A stretch of 13,150 nucleotides of DNA from CAYZMS01 sp964479625 (GTDB lineage Bacteria; Bacteroidota; Bacteroidia; Chitinophagales; Saprospiraceae), in NCBI GenBank assembly GCA_964479625.1, contig CAYZMS010000055.1:1-13150 (forward strand), given 5' to 3'. How positions within the stretch are numbered: the first letter of the stretch is position 1; every line of letters starts with the position of its first letter. Made by a program: the position numbers and the translations under genes. Below are positions 7,445 to 13,150 of the stretch, in pieces. The notes below the pieces were generated by a model. It saw nothing but the letters and a program-made list of their open reading frames with translations, was not told where the DNA came from and did not search any database.

Positions 7445-8494
7445 TTATTGCCTGGAACGTGCGGATGTATCTCCGGTAAGTTCCTGAGTTGGGGGTTGAT
7501 TACCAGGTAATATTCTTTGAATACCACTGACCTCATTACCGCCACAAAGGTCATATACTGTCCAATGCCGGTGAATAACCAGGCCATTGGTCTCCTCCAT
7601 AATCACATCCTTGTACCGGATGTCGTAGCTGCAATCCAGTTGAGTAAGGCTTACGGTATCTCTGCCCTTGCTGGAGAAGTAGGGGAAACCGGTATCTTTT
7701 GGGTCCAGACTTTTCCCATCCTTAACGTCAGATGGAAGTACCAGCCGGGTAATATTGGGGCGTGTCTGTGCGATATATTGAACGAAACCTTCCGCTTTCA
7801 GGGCAGGGTGTGTCCAATGCCTTTCAATGACCGCCAGTGCGGAGGTATGAAAAGCAAAATCCGAAATGTAGATTTGACAGCCTTGTACGGCCGGGTTTAA
7901 TTCGAAAGTAAGTTCATCTCCGGCCTTTACAGTGGGGGTGAAGACCGTGCGGCCAGTTAACAGGGTGATCGGTCTACCATTAATGGACACTATCAGATCA
8001 TTTGGGTCGGCTTCATTAGGAAGCGCATCATCCGAGGTCCAGTTAAAGCTAAAGTAACCCATGCTCGGGACCTTAAGCGTGAACCGGGGATGGTGGGCAT
8101 CGACAACCGGAATTAAGGAGCCTTCTCCATTTTCTACCGATAGAGTGGGGCCTTCTGCAATCGGACCGGTCTTGGCCAGGTCAGTCCACCGCTCCGGAGC
8201 AAAAAAGCCGTTGAATCCCTGATCCTGGCAGGTAAAGGAAAATTGATGGTCGGTAAATTGCCAGTCCTTGGCAATCAGGTGCTGTTTCCTGGAAAGTGGT
8301 GCCGGGCTGGAAATAGTATGGAAAGCATTGAAACAGGCCGTTTCCAGGTGTTGAACGGCAAAGACCCCTTTATGCTCGATCTGTACCCGAAGCTCCTCCT
8401 GAGCCGGAACCAAAGTTGGCACATAAAAGGCAACCAGTAGGTTGACAGCTACCTTCCAGGTGGTGAGACCGTATGTTGTTATCTGCTCTAACAT
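7445..8494 (-). CDS. Exported protein of unknown function, Saprospiria-type
   Basis: The 349-residue protein has a hydrophobic N-terminus (about 12-31, ending LVPAQ) that reads as a signal peptide. I do not recognise the family. A central part (about 134-215) looks beta-rich: HHPRFTLKVPSMGYFSFNWTSDD, then DLIVSINGRPITLL, then GDELTFELNPAVQGCQIYISDF. It resembles a carbohydrate- or matrix-binding module. The C-terminal stretch (about 285-328) has Cys288, RYKDVIME, HRHWTVYDLC (Cys317) and IQRIL. This pattern recalls a repeat in giant adhesins of Saprospiria (CxYxVxYxD...RxWTVxDxC...QxIxV), from memory only. ATG at 8494 is chosen over 8542 because the signal peptide starts there and a promoter lies upstream at 8717-8748. 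It is monocistronic, with its own terminator. Confidence 0.7.
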   Translation of the reverse strand: MLEQITTYGLTTWKVAVNLLVAFYVPTLVPAQEELRVQIEHKGVFAVQHLETACFNAFHTISSPAPLSRKQHLIAKDWQFTDHQFSFTCQDQGFNGFFAPERWTDLAKTGPIAEGPTLSVENGEGSLIPVVDAHHPRFTLKVPSMGYFSFNWTSDDALPNEADPNDLIVSINGRPITLLTGRTVFTPTVKAGDELTFELNPAVQGCQIYISDFAFHTSALAVIERHWTHPALKAEGFVQYIAQTRPNITRLVLPSDVKDGKSLDPKDTGFPYFSSKGRDTVSLTQLDCSYDIRYKDVIMEETNGLVIHRHWTVYDLCGGNEVSGIQRILPGNQPPTQELTGDTSARSRQ

Positions 8495-8495
8495 C

Positions 8496-8515
8496 GTAAT
8501 CTTAATTGTGATTAC
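8496..8515 (-). promoter_or_regulatory. Hairpin adjoining the start codon of the exported protein
   Basis: GTAATC (8496-8501) and GATTAC (8510-8515) are a perfect inverted repeat with an 8-nt centre, ending one base before the ATG at 8494 on the minus strand. In RNA it would fold over the ribosome-binding region. It begins 4 nt after the TAG (8520-8522) of a short upstream reading frame. Confidence 0.4.
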
Positions 8516-8519
8516 AGGT

Positions 8520-8642
8520 CTAGAGCCCGATACCAATTGCATCGCTCCAATTAAATTCTAAACCGTCTATTGATGGAACTACCAGAGACGCAGCAGAATA
8601 CTGAACGCCAGTTGAGGCATGAACAGATAATCGGTTATTCAT
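8520..8642 (-). CDS. Possible 40-codon leader ORF before the exported-protein gene
   Basis: An ATG at 8642 opens a 40-residue frame (MNNRLSVHASTGVQYSAASL, then 20 more residues ending in NWSDAIGIGL) that stops 25 nt before the next start. It lies inside the leader made by the promoter at 8717-8748, so it would be transcribed. I recognise no homologue. The same frame is open up to 8768, but that part is upstream of the predicted transcription start. It may be a leader peptide, a small gene, a remnant or chance. Confidence 0.25.
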   Translation of the reverse strand: MNNRLSVHASTGVQYSAASLVVPSIDGLEFNWSDAIGIGL

Positions 8643-8716
8643 GGGAGCTAAATCGGTTGTTGGGACTATGACTTTGTTACTGCCGCTTTTACGGCTTGTA
8701 TAATCGTTATTCAATA

Positions 8717-8748
8717 CAAATATAGGTTTTTGCGGTAAGCATGCCCAA
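8717..8748 (-). promoter_or_regulatory. Bacteroidota-type promoter for the exported-protein gene
   Basis: On the minus strand TTG (8746-8748) is followed after 21 nt by TATATTTG (8717-8724). This is a full match to the Bacteroidota primary-sigma consensus (-33 TTG, -7 TAnnTTTG). Transcription would start near 8710, leaving a leader of about 215 nt before the ATG at 8494. Confidence 0.65.
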
Positions 8749-8764
8749 TGATGGAAAAAAAATA

Positions 8765-8782
8765 ACAAATATTTTTATTTGT
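8765..8782. promoter_or_regulatory. AT-rich dyad in the divergent region
   Basis: ACAAATA-TTTT-TATTTGT is a perfect 7-bp inverted repeat, 17 bp upstream of the -33 element of the minus-strand promoter and 150 bp before the SRPBCC gene. Its position fits an operator for either gene. The remaining divergent region (8783-8929) is AT-rich with no gene and no clear plus-strand promoter. Confidence 0.3.
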
Positions 8783-8929
8783 AATAAAACTTTGCCTCAA
8801 ACGTATTTAGTTTTTACTTATATAATAAAAAAACGGGAGGTGGTTACTTTTACTGCCGGAATGCCATATGCCAGTGAACCTTTCTTTACAAATTCCTTTT
8901 CATCTTTTTAATTCTTTTTAAAACCATAA

Positions 8930-9394
8930 ATGATTGTTATGCGGGTAAAACGCAAGCATTGGGATACTTTTATTCCCAAGCCACTGGAAGAGGTTTGGCA
9001 TTTTTTCTCCCGGCCGGAAAACCTGAATGACCTGACCCCCGAGGATGTGCAGTTCAATATGATCTCTGACCTGGAAGGGGTGGAGATGTATCAGGGAATG
9101 CTCATTGAGTACTTCATAGCCCCGCTGGCGGGTATCCCGATGTACTGGATGACCGAGATCACCCAGATTGAGAAAGGTCGTTATTTTATAGATGAACAGC
9201 GCTATGGACCATATTCGCTTTGGCACCACGAGCATTGGTTTGAGCCGGTAGACGGAGGCGTACAAATGCGGGATATACTGTACTACAAAATCCCTTTTGG
9301 GCCGATCGGTACCCTGGCCGACCGCATTCTGGTCGGAAAAAAGGTCGAAGGCATTTTTGATTACCGGGAGGAGGCGGTAAAACGCTTATTTTAA
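8930..9394 (+). CDS. SRPBCC (START-like) family protein
   Basis: A 154-residue single-domain protein of the SRPBCC fold, a helix-grip fold with a deep hydrophobic pocket. The N-terminal strand and helix (IPKPLEEVWHFFSRPENLNDLTP, about 16-38) are the classic opening of the family. The stretch SLWHHEHWFEPVDGGVQMRDILYYKIPFG (about 96-124) and the C-terminal helix (IFDYREEAVKRLF) match the subgroup often labelled cell-division-inhibitor-like or ligand-binding SRPBCC. The ligand is unknown. ATG at 8930 and at 8939 (MRVKRKH) are both possible; the second drops only three residues. It is probably cytoplasmic, as no signal peptide is seen. A weak hairpin follows, so it is likely transcribed alone or with some read-through into the peptidase gene 128 nt downstream. 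Confidence 0.85.
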   Translation: MIVMRVKRKHWDTFIPKPLEEVWHFFSRPENLNDLTPEDVQFNMISDLEGVEMYQGMLIEYFIAPLAGIPMYWMTEITQIEKGRYFIDEQRYGPYSLWHHEHWFEPVDGGVQMRDILYYKIPFGPIGTLADRILVGKKVEGIFDYREEAVKRLF

Positions 9395-9411
9395 GCCTTA
9401 GAGCAATGGGA

Positions 9412-9433
9412 AAAGGCAGGCTGACTTGCCTTT
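9412..9433 (+). terminator. Weak candidate terminator after the SRPBCC gene
   Basis: AAAGGCA (9412-9418) pairs with TGCCTTT (9427-9433) around an 8-nt loop. The only T-run is inside the right arm, so termination would be partial. It begins 17 nt after the stop codon. Confidence 0.4.
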
Positions 9434-9522
9434 AATCAAATGGAGGACCTGATGGAATTCGGATAATTTTATATTTTTAAATTTCAGGGGTTTCCCTCTT
9501 TGATTTTGAAAAATCCGTATTC

Positions 9523-12309
9523 ATGTTGCGAAGTATTTTAGTACTCTCTTATCTCCTGCTCTTTAGCGGTCTAGTGTTCGGACAGGAAAAAAAGGTGATC
9601 GGTCACCAAGAACTGGTGGATTGGAAATCGATTAAGGATACTCAAATTTCCTCCGATGGCCAATTTGTAAGTTATGTCCTGGAAGCCGAGGTCGGTGATC
9701 CTATTCTAAAATTATATCAGGTACAGGGAGGACAGACGATATCTTTTGATCGGGCTGACGAACCAAGGTTCACGGCTGATGCCACTCACCTGGTTTTCAC
9801 CATCCACCCTGCTCAGGATTCGGTTAAGGCCATGCGCAGGCGGGATGTAAAGAAGGATAAGTTACCGCCGGATACCCTGGCTATCTACGAGTTGGGGACA
9901 GCTAGCCTGGAGAAAATTCCCAACCTGGATAAGGTTTTGGTGCCCGAAAAATGGGGCGGCTGGTTGGCCTATCAACAAAAGCCCGACAAAGCGGACACAA
10001 CCCTGACCAAAAAAGAAAATAAAAAGAACGGGGTTAAGGCTGTGCTGTATCCTTTAGATGGAGGAAGTCCAACGAGCATTCCCTACGTGACCGATATAAC
10101 CTTTGCCAAAGAGAAGCCCGTTTTTGCCTTTACTACCAGCGGTGAGCCGGAGGGTAGGGCTGCTGGGGTTTACCTTTTCGAAGGCACAAGACAGGCAATC
10201 AGTCCCATGTATGAAGGGGAGGCGGAAGTCAGCCAATTGAACCTGGACGAGCAGGGGGAACAGATCGCCTTTGTAGCGGATGTCGATACCAGTGCCGAAA
10301 CCTTCACCCTTTTCTATGGAGACCTGCAGCAGGGAGAAGCGGTTCCCATTGCTTCCGATGAAACCGATTTTCTGCCGGAATTCTGGGAGATCAGCGAGCA
10401 TTACGCCCCCCGCTTTTCGAAAAGCGGAAACCGCCTGTACTTTGGAACCGCTCCGCCACTGCCGAAGCAGGATACCACTCTTCTGGAGGAGGAGATCGTC
10501 CAGGTTGAAGTATGGACCTATTTGGATCAGCGGCTATACCCCCAGCAAAAGGTGCAAAAAGGGCGCGATGAAAAAATAGCCTATGTTGCTGTTTATGATC
10601 CCGCGACAAAAAAGATCCGGCAAGTTGGAAACGGACGTCAGTCTAATGTAAATTGGCCGGAATGGAATGACAGTCCCTATTTACTGATCCAGGATGAATC
10701 CCCGTATCAAATACGGACTTCCTGGGAGGGGTATCCACCAGCCAGAGATGTGTATTTATACAATCAGGAAACCGACCAGAAGGAGTTGATCGCCAGTGAA
10801 TTGCGAGGATATCCTCGGTTTTCTCCGGCCGCCAAATACCTGTACTGGTATAATGCGGTAGATACGGCCTGGTTTATTCATGATATTGCAGCGGAGGAAA
10901 CCAGGCAACTGACCACTAACGAAAAAGTCAGTTTCTATGATGAGTTGGATGACCATCCGGACTATCCGCGTAGTTACGGTGCTGCAGGTTGGACTACGGA
11001 TGATGACTTCTTCATCGTTTATGATCGGTATGACGCCTGGATGTTCGACCCCAGTGGCAAGTTGGCCCCAAATAATTTAACAAAAGGCCGGGCAGGTAAA
11101 CAACGCTACCGCTACGTGCACTACGAGCGGGAAGAACGGGCGATCGAAGAAGTGGATCCCATGCTCTTTCGCCGCTTTGATGAAGTGACGAAGGACGAAG
11201 CTTACGTCTGGTTCGAATTGCATACAGGTCTGAAAGAAGAAGTGCAGGCGGGGCCCCACGGGCTGCAATCTACGCCTTTAAAAGCTGAAAATGCCAACGC
11301 CTGGGTGTTCACCAAAGAGGATTTTCAAACCTTCCCGGATTTGCAGTACAGTGCCCATCCCCGGATAAAGGAATCGAAAAAGATCAGTGACGCCAATCCT
11401 CAGCAATCGGAATACAACTGGGGAACCCAGGAGTTGTTCGAATGGACCTCCCTCGACGGCCAGCGCCTGCAGGGCTTATTGGTCAAGCCTGAGAATTTCG
11501 ACCCCTCCAGACAATACCCCATGATCGTCAACTTCTACGAGCGGTCATCGGATCGGTTGAACAGCTACCCGCGGCCCTATCCCGGGCGTTCGACCATTAA
11601 CTATGCTTATTACGCCAGCCAGGGGTATGTGATCTTTAATCCGGATGTACCCTATAAGATCGGTTATCCTGGAGAAAGTGCTTTTAACTCGGTTACTCCT
11701 GGAGTGACGGCCGTATTGGCCGAAGGCTTTGTAGATCCCGAGCGCGTCGGTGTACAAGGGCATAGCTGGGGTGGTTACCAGATCGCCTATCTGATTACCC
11801 GCACCAATATGTTTCGCTGTGCAGAATCCGGCGCTCCGGTGGTTAATATGATCTCCGCTTACGGCGGGATCCGCTGGGGAACGGGCATCAGCCGGATGTT
11901 CCAGTATGAGCATACCCAAAGCCGGATCGGCGGTACGCTCTGGGAAAAACCATTGCGCTATATCGAAAACTCTCCCATCTTCACGCTGGATAAGGTCCAG
12001 ACTCCGGTCCTGATCCTGCACAATGACGAAGACGGGGCTGTACCCTGGTACCAGGGCATCGAATTCTTTGTTGCTATGCGCCGCCTGGGCAAACCCGCCT
12101 GGATGCTCAACTACAACGGGGAACCCCACTGGCCGGTCAAGCTCCAGAACCGCCGGGATTTCCAGTTGCGAATGAGCCAGTTTTTTGATCACTACCTCAA
12201 GGATGCACCCATGCCTGCCTGGATGGTGGAAGGCTTGCCGGCCATCCAGAAAGGGATCGATCAGAACCTGGAGTTGCTGGAGCCGCAAACGATGGATGAG
12301 AAGCACTAA
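9523..12309 (+). CDS. Secreted S9-family prolyl-oligopeptidase-type serine peptidase
   Basis: The 928-residue protein begins with a signal peptide (MLRSILVLSYLLLFSGLVFG, likely cleaved before Gln21), so it works in the periplasm or outside. The long N-terminal part (about 25-640) has repeated short motifs such as ISSDGQFVSYVL, FTADATHLVFT and FSPAAKYLYWY, typical of the beta-propeller that gates substrate access in this family. The C-terminal alpha/beta-hydrolase domain (about 645-895) has an intact triad: Ser748 in GHSWGG, Asp837 in HNDEDGAVP and His869 in GEPHW. Such enzymes cleave peptides, often after proline or dipeptidyl units; the exact specificity cannot be read here. It is longer than DPP IV-like enzymes (about 730), mainly in the propeller part. 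No partner gene adjoins it; a REP-like pair follows its stop directly. Confidence 0.93.
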   Translation: MLRSILVLSYLLLFSGLVFGQEKKVIGHQELVDWKSIKDTQISSDGQFVSYVLEAEVGDPILKLYQVQGGQTISFDRADEPRFTADATHLVFTIHPAQDSVKAMRRRDVKKDKLPPDTLAIYELGTASLEKIPNLDKVLVPEKWGGWLAYQQKPDKADTTLTKKENKKNGVKAVLYPLDGGSPTSIPYVTDITFAKEKPVFAFTTSGEPEGRAAGVYLFEGTRQAISPMYEGEAEVSQLNLDEQGEQIAFVADVDTSAETFTLFYGDLQQGEAVPIASDETDFLPEFWEISEHYAPRFSKSGNRLYFGTAPPLPKQDTTLLEEEIVQVEVWTYLDQRLYPQQKVQKGRDEKIAYVAVYDPATKKIRQVGNGRQSNVNWPEWNDSPYLLIQDESPYQIRTSWEGYPPARDVYLYNQETDQKELIASELRGYPRFSPAAKYLYWYNAVDTAWFIHDIAAEETRQLTTNEKVSFYDELDDHPDYPRSYGAAGWTTDDDFFIVYDRYDAWMFDPSGKLAPNNLTKGRAGKQRYRYVHYEREERAIEEVDPMLFRRFDEVTKDEAYVWFELHTGLKEEVQAGPHGLQSTPLKAENANAWVFTKEDFQTFPDLQYSAHPRIKESKKISDANPQQSEYNWGTQELFEWTSLDGQRLQGLLVKPENFDPSRQYPMIVNFYERSSDRLNSYPRPYPGRSTINYAYYASQGYVIFNPDVPYKIGYPGESAFNSVTPGVTAVLAEGFVDPERVGVQGHSWGGYQIAYLITRTNMFRCAESGAPVVNMISAYGGIRWGTGISRMFQYEHTQSRIGGTLWEKPLRYIENSPIFTLDKVQTPVLILHNDEDGAVPWYQGIEFFVAMRRLGKPAWMLNYNGEPHWPVKLQNRRDFQLRMSQFFDHYLKDAPMPAWMVEGLPAIQKGIDQNLELLEPQTMDEKH

Positions 12310-12828
12310 ATGCTAGCTCCGCCTCCTGGTGTGCTGCCTGGTATGCCGACTTCAGTCGGCATCAAGCTGCACCATTTGGTACACCAACTTCAGTTGGAAA
12401 ATGCTATACACAAATTTAAAGCCAAGCACCGGAAGACGCTTGCTTCTGCTCAACAAATAGAAGCATGGATGAGCCTGTTAAAAAGTCCGGAAAAGACATT
12501 TCGAAATTCATTTCTGGTTCAAAAGAAGGAAACATTCATCCCTGTTGCCTCCAGTGATTTTGCTTTCTTTTTCATCCAGGATGGGATTGTAAGGGGTACG
12601 ACCAATGATAATCAGACTTACAGCTTTAAGAAGAAGCTGGAGGAATTGCAGAACGGCTTAGATCCGGAATTGTTTTTCCGAGCCAATTGGCAATATTTGA
12701 TTCAGCGGTCTGCCATCCAGTCTCTTCAAACGTACTTTAACGGCAGATTGGTCGTCAATCTACAGCCCCGGGAAAAGGACAAAATTGTTATTAGTAAAGC
12801 AAATGCCTCCAGGTTAAAGGCATGGTAG
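12310..12828 (+). pseudogene. LytTR DNA-binding regulator lacking its receiver domain
   Basis: From about residue 29 the 172-residue frame matches a LytTR response regulator. LENAIHKFKAKHRK (29-42) reads like the last receiver helix. The linker follows (SPEKTFRNSFLVQKKETFIPV), then the LytTR DNA-binding domain (about 68-172): SSDFAFFFIQDGIVRGTT, FFRANWQYLIQRSAI, YFNGRLVVNL and VISKANASRLKAW. The phosphoacceptor part of the receiver is absent. In its place, residues 1-28 are read from the REP-like repeat, so the ATG at 12310 right after the peptidase stop is probably fortuitous; an in-frame ATG at 12469 could give a 120-residue DNA-binding piece. No histidine kinase is next to it. Most likely it is a truncated remnant, but a free LytTR domain that still binds DNA cannot be excluded. 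Confidence 0.7.
12333..12397. repeat. Pair of REP-like hairpins sharing an ACTTCAGT core
   Basis: Copy 1 (12340-12362) is GGTA followed by the perfect stem ATGCCGAC-TTCA-GTCGGCAT. Copy 2 (12378-12397) is GGTACA followed by CCAAC-TTCA-GTTGG. They are spaced 38 bp apart, share the loop and the GGTA prefix, and are both preceded by GCTGC (12333 and 12366). The G-C pair of copy 1 is replaced by an A-T pair in copy 2 on both arms, so the fold is kept. A competing stem TTGGT-AC-ACCAA (12376-12387) overlaps copy 2. This looks like a REP/BIME-type intergenic element. Confidence 0.65.
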
Positions 12829-12924
12829 CAGAATGCAAAAAATGGTGGTGCATGACAATAATGCCATTGTCCCCTTTCCCCGGAGTCGCTACCGGTATAA
12901 ATTTGAGATTCTATTTTAAATGGG

Positions 12925-13137
12925 TTGCTTGAAAGGGGAAGAGGCTCCTTTCACACTACCATATATAGGCTGCGACATAGTTTTGCTATTCCTTTGCTGG
13001 TAAGAGGTACGGATTTGCGTTATATTCAAGTGCTATTAGAGCCCAGCAGTAGTGAAACCACTCAAATTTATACATATATAACAAAAAAGACACAAGTGTG
13101 TATAACAAATTGCACATTCAAGCAGCGGCTGCGATAA
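12925..13137 (+). pseudogene. Decayed C-terminal fragment of a tyrosine recombinase/integrase
   Basis: The frame encodes YRLRHSFAIPLLVRGTDLRY, IQVLLEPSSSETTQ and IYTYITKK, clearly the end of a Bacteroidota tyrosine recombinase (usual form HTLRHSFATHLLENGTDLRYIQELLGHSSSKTTEIYTHV). The Arg of LRHSF and the final Tyr survive. The His of LLGHSSS has become Pro, and the His before LRH is either Tyr or is displaced by four extra codons (TIYR, 12962-12973). No N-terminal or core-binding domain is found upstream, and the first dozen codons do not align, so the start at 12925 is meaningless. The tail after ITKK is not family sequence. It is a remnant of a mobile or integron-like element. Confidence 0.75.
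13089..13133. other. Palindrome-rich tail next to the recombinase remnant
   Basis: In the last 60 bp lie ACACA-AG-TGTGT, then TATAACAAAT, then GCAGC-G-GCTGC. The TATAACAAA string is like the first core of some integron attC sites. The window ends before a matching second core could be seen, so this is only a candidate recombination site. It could equally be ordinary intergenic sequence. Confidence 0.2.
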
Positions 13138-13150
13138 TTTCCTTGATGAT

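Noticed and set aside
8643..8768. Upstream extension of the 40-codon leader ORF to an ATG at 8768
   Set aside because: The predicted transcription start (about 8710) lies inside it, so the ATG at 8768 would not be in the mRNA.
11545..12306. 253-codon minus-strand frame opposite the peptidase catalytic domain
   Set aside because: It shows no motif, and the plus strand holds the intact Ser/Asp/His triad region; it is a shadow frame.
12842..12919. 25-codon plus-strand ORF (MVVHDNNAIVPFPRSRYRYK...) between the LytTR and recombinase remnants
   Set aside because: It has no recognisable similarity, ribosome site or promoter, and is too short to support as a gene.
1..13150. CRISPR arrays, tRNA, rRNA or complete insertion sequences
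   Set aside because: I saw no regularly spaced repeats, tRNA-like cloverleaf or intact transposase on either strand.

Overview
The window looks like a chromosomal stretch of a Bacteroidota bacterium, most likely of the Saprospiria (Lewinella/Haliscomenobacter-like) group. The signs are a methylmalonyl-CoA mutase small subunit of the Bacteroidota type, a fasciclin lipoprotein with acidic residues right after the lipid-anchor cysteine, a TonB with the Bacteroidota C-terminal signature, a promoter of the Bacteroidota TTG / TAnnTTTG form, weak Shine-Dalgarno sequences and moderate GC content. This placement is inferred from sequence features; no comparison was run.

Left part (1-4950): the 3' end of an unidentified gene overlaps the start of a short mutA-like gene. 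That gene ends at a perfect 17-bp hairpin shared with a convergent fasciclin (FAS1 x2) surface-lipoprotein gene. Behind the fasciclin gene on the minus strand is queG (epoxyqueuosine reductase, tRNA modification). Divergent to queG is a TonB-like energy transducer with two proline runs, followed by a clear intrinsic terminator.

Middle part (4957-9433): a PcrA/UvrD helicase and an unrecognised exported protein both lie on the minus strand. The exported protein has a hairpin terminator downstream. Upstream it has a long leader with a recognisable Bacteroidota promoter, a short ORF and a hairpin touching the start codon. An AT-rich divergent region then leads to a plus-strand SRPBCC (START-like) protein.

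Right part (9523-13150): a large secreted S9 prolyl-oligopeptidase-type enzyme with an intact Ser/Asp/His triad. After its stop codon come two related REP-like hairpins. The second abuts a LytTR DNA-binding regulator that has lost its receiver domain. Beyond it lies a decayed tyrosine-recombinase C-terminus, and the last 60 bp are rich in short palindromes. This 0.8-kb end looks like a scar of mobile or repeat-driven rearrangement and is the most unusual part of the window.

Most genes are housekeeping or envelope genes with no shared pathway; apart from the mutA overlap I see no operon of more than one gene. I did not find a convincing multi-gene novel system. The most worthwhile leads are the REP-like pair with the receiver-less LytTR gene, and the leader of the exported protein.
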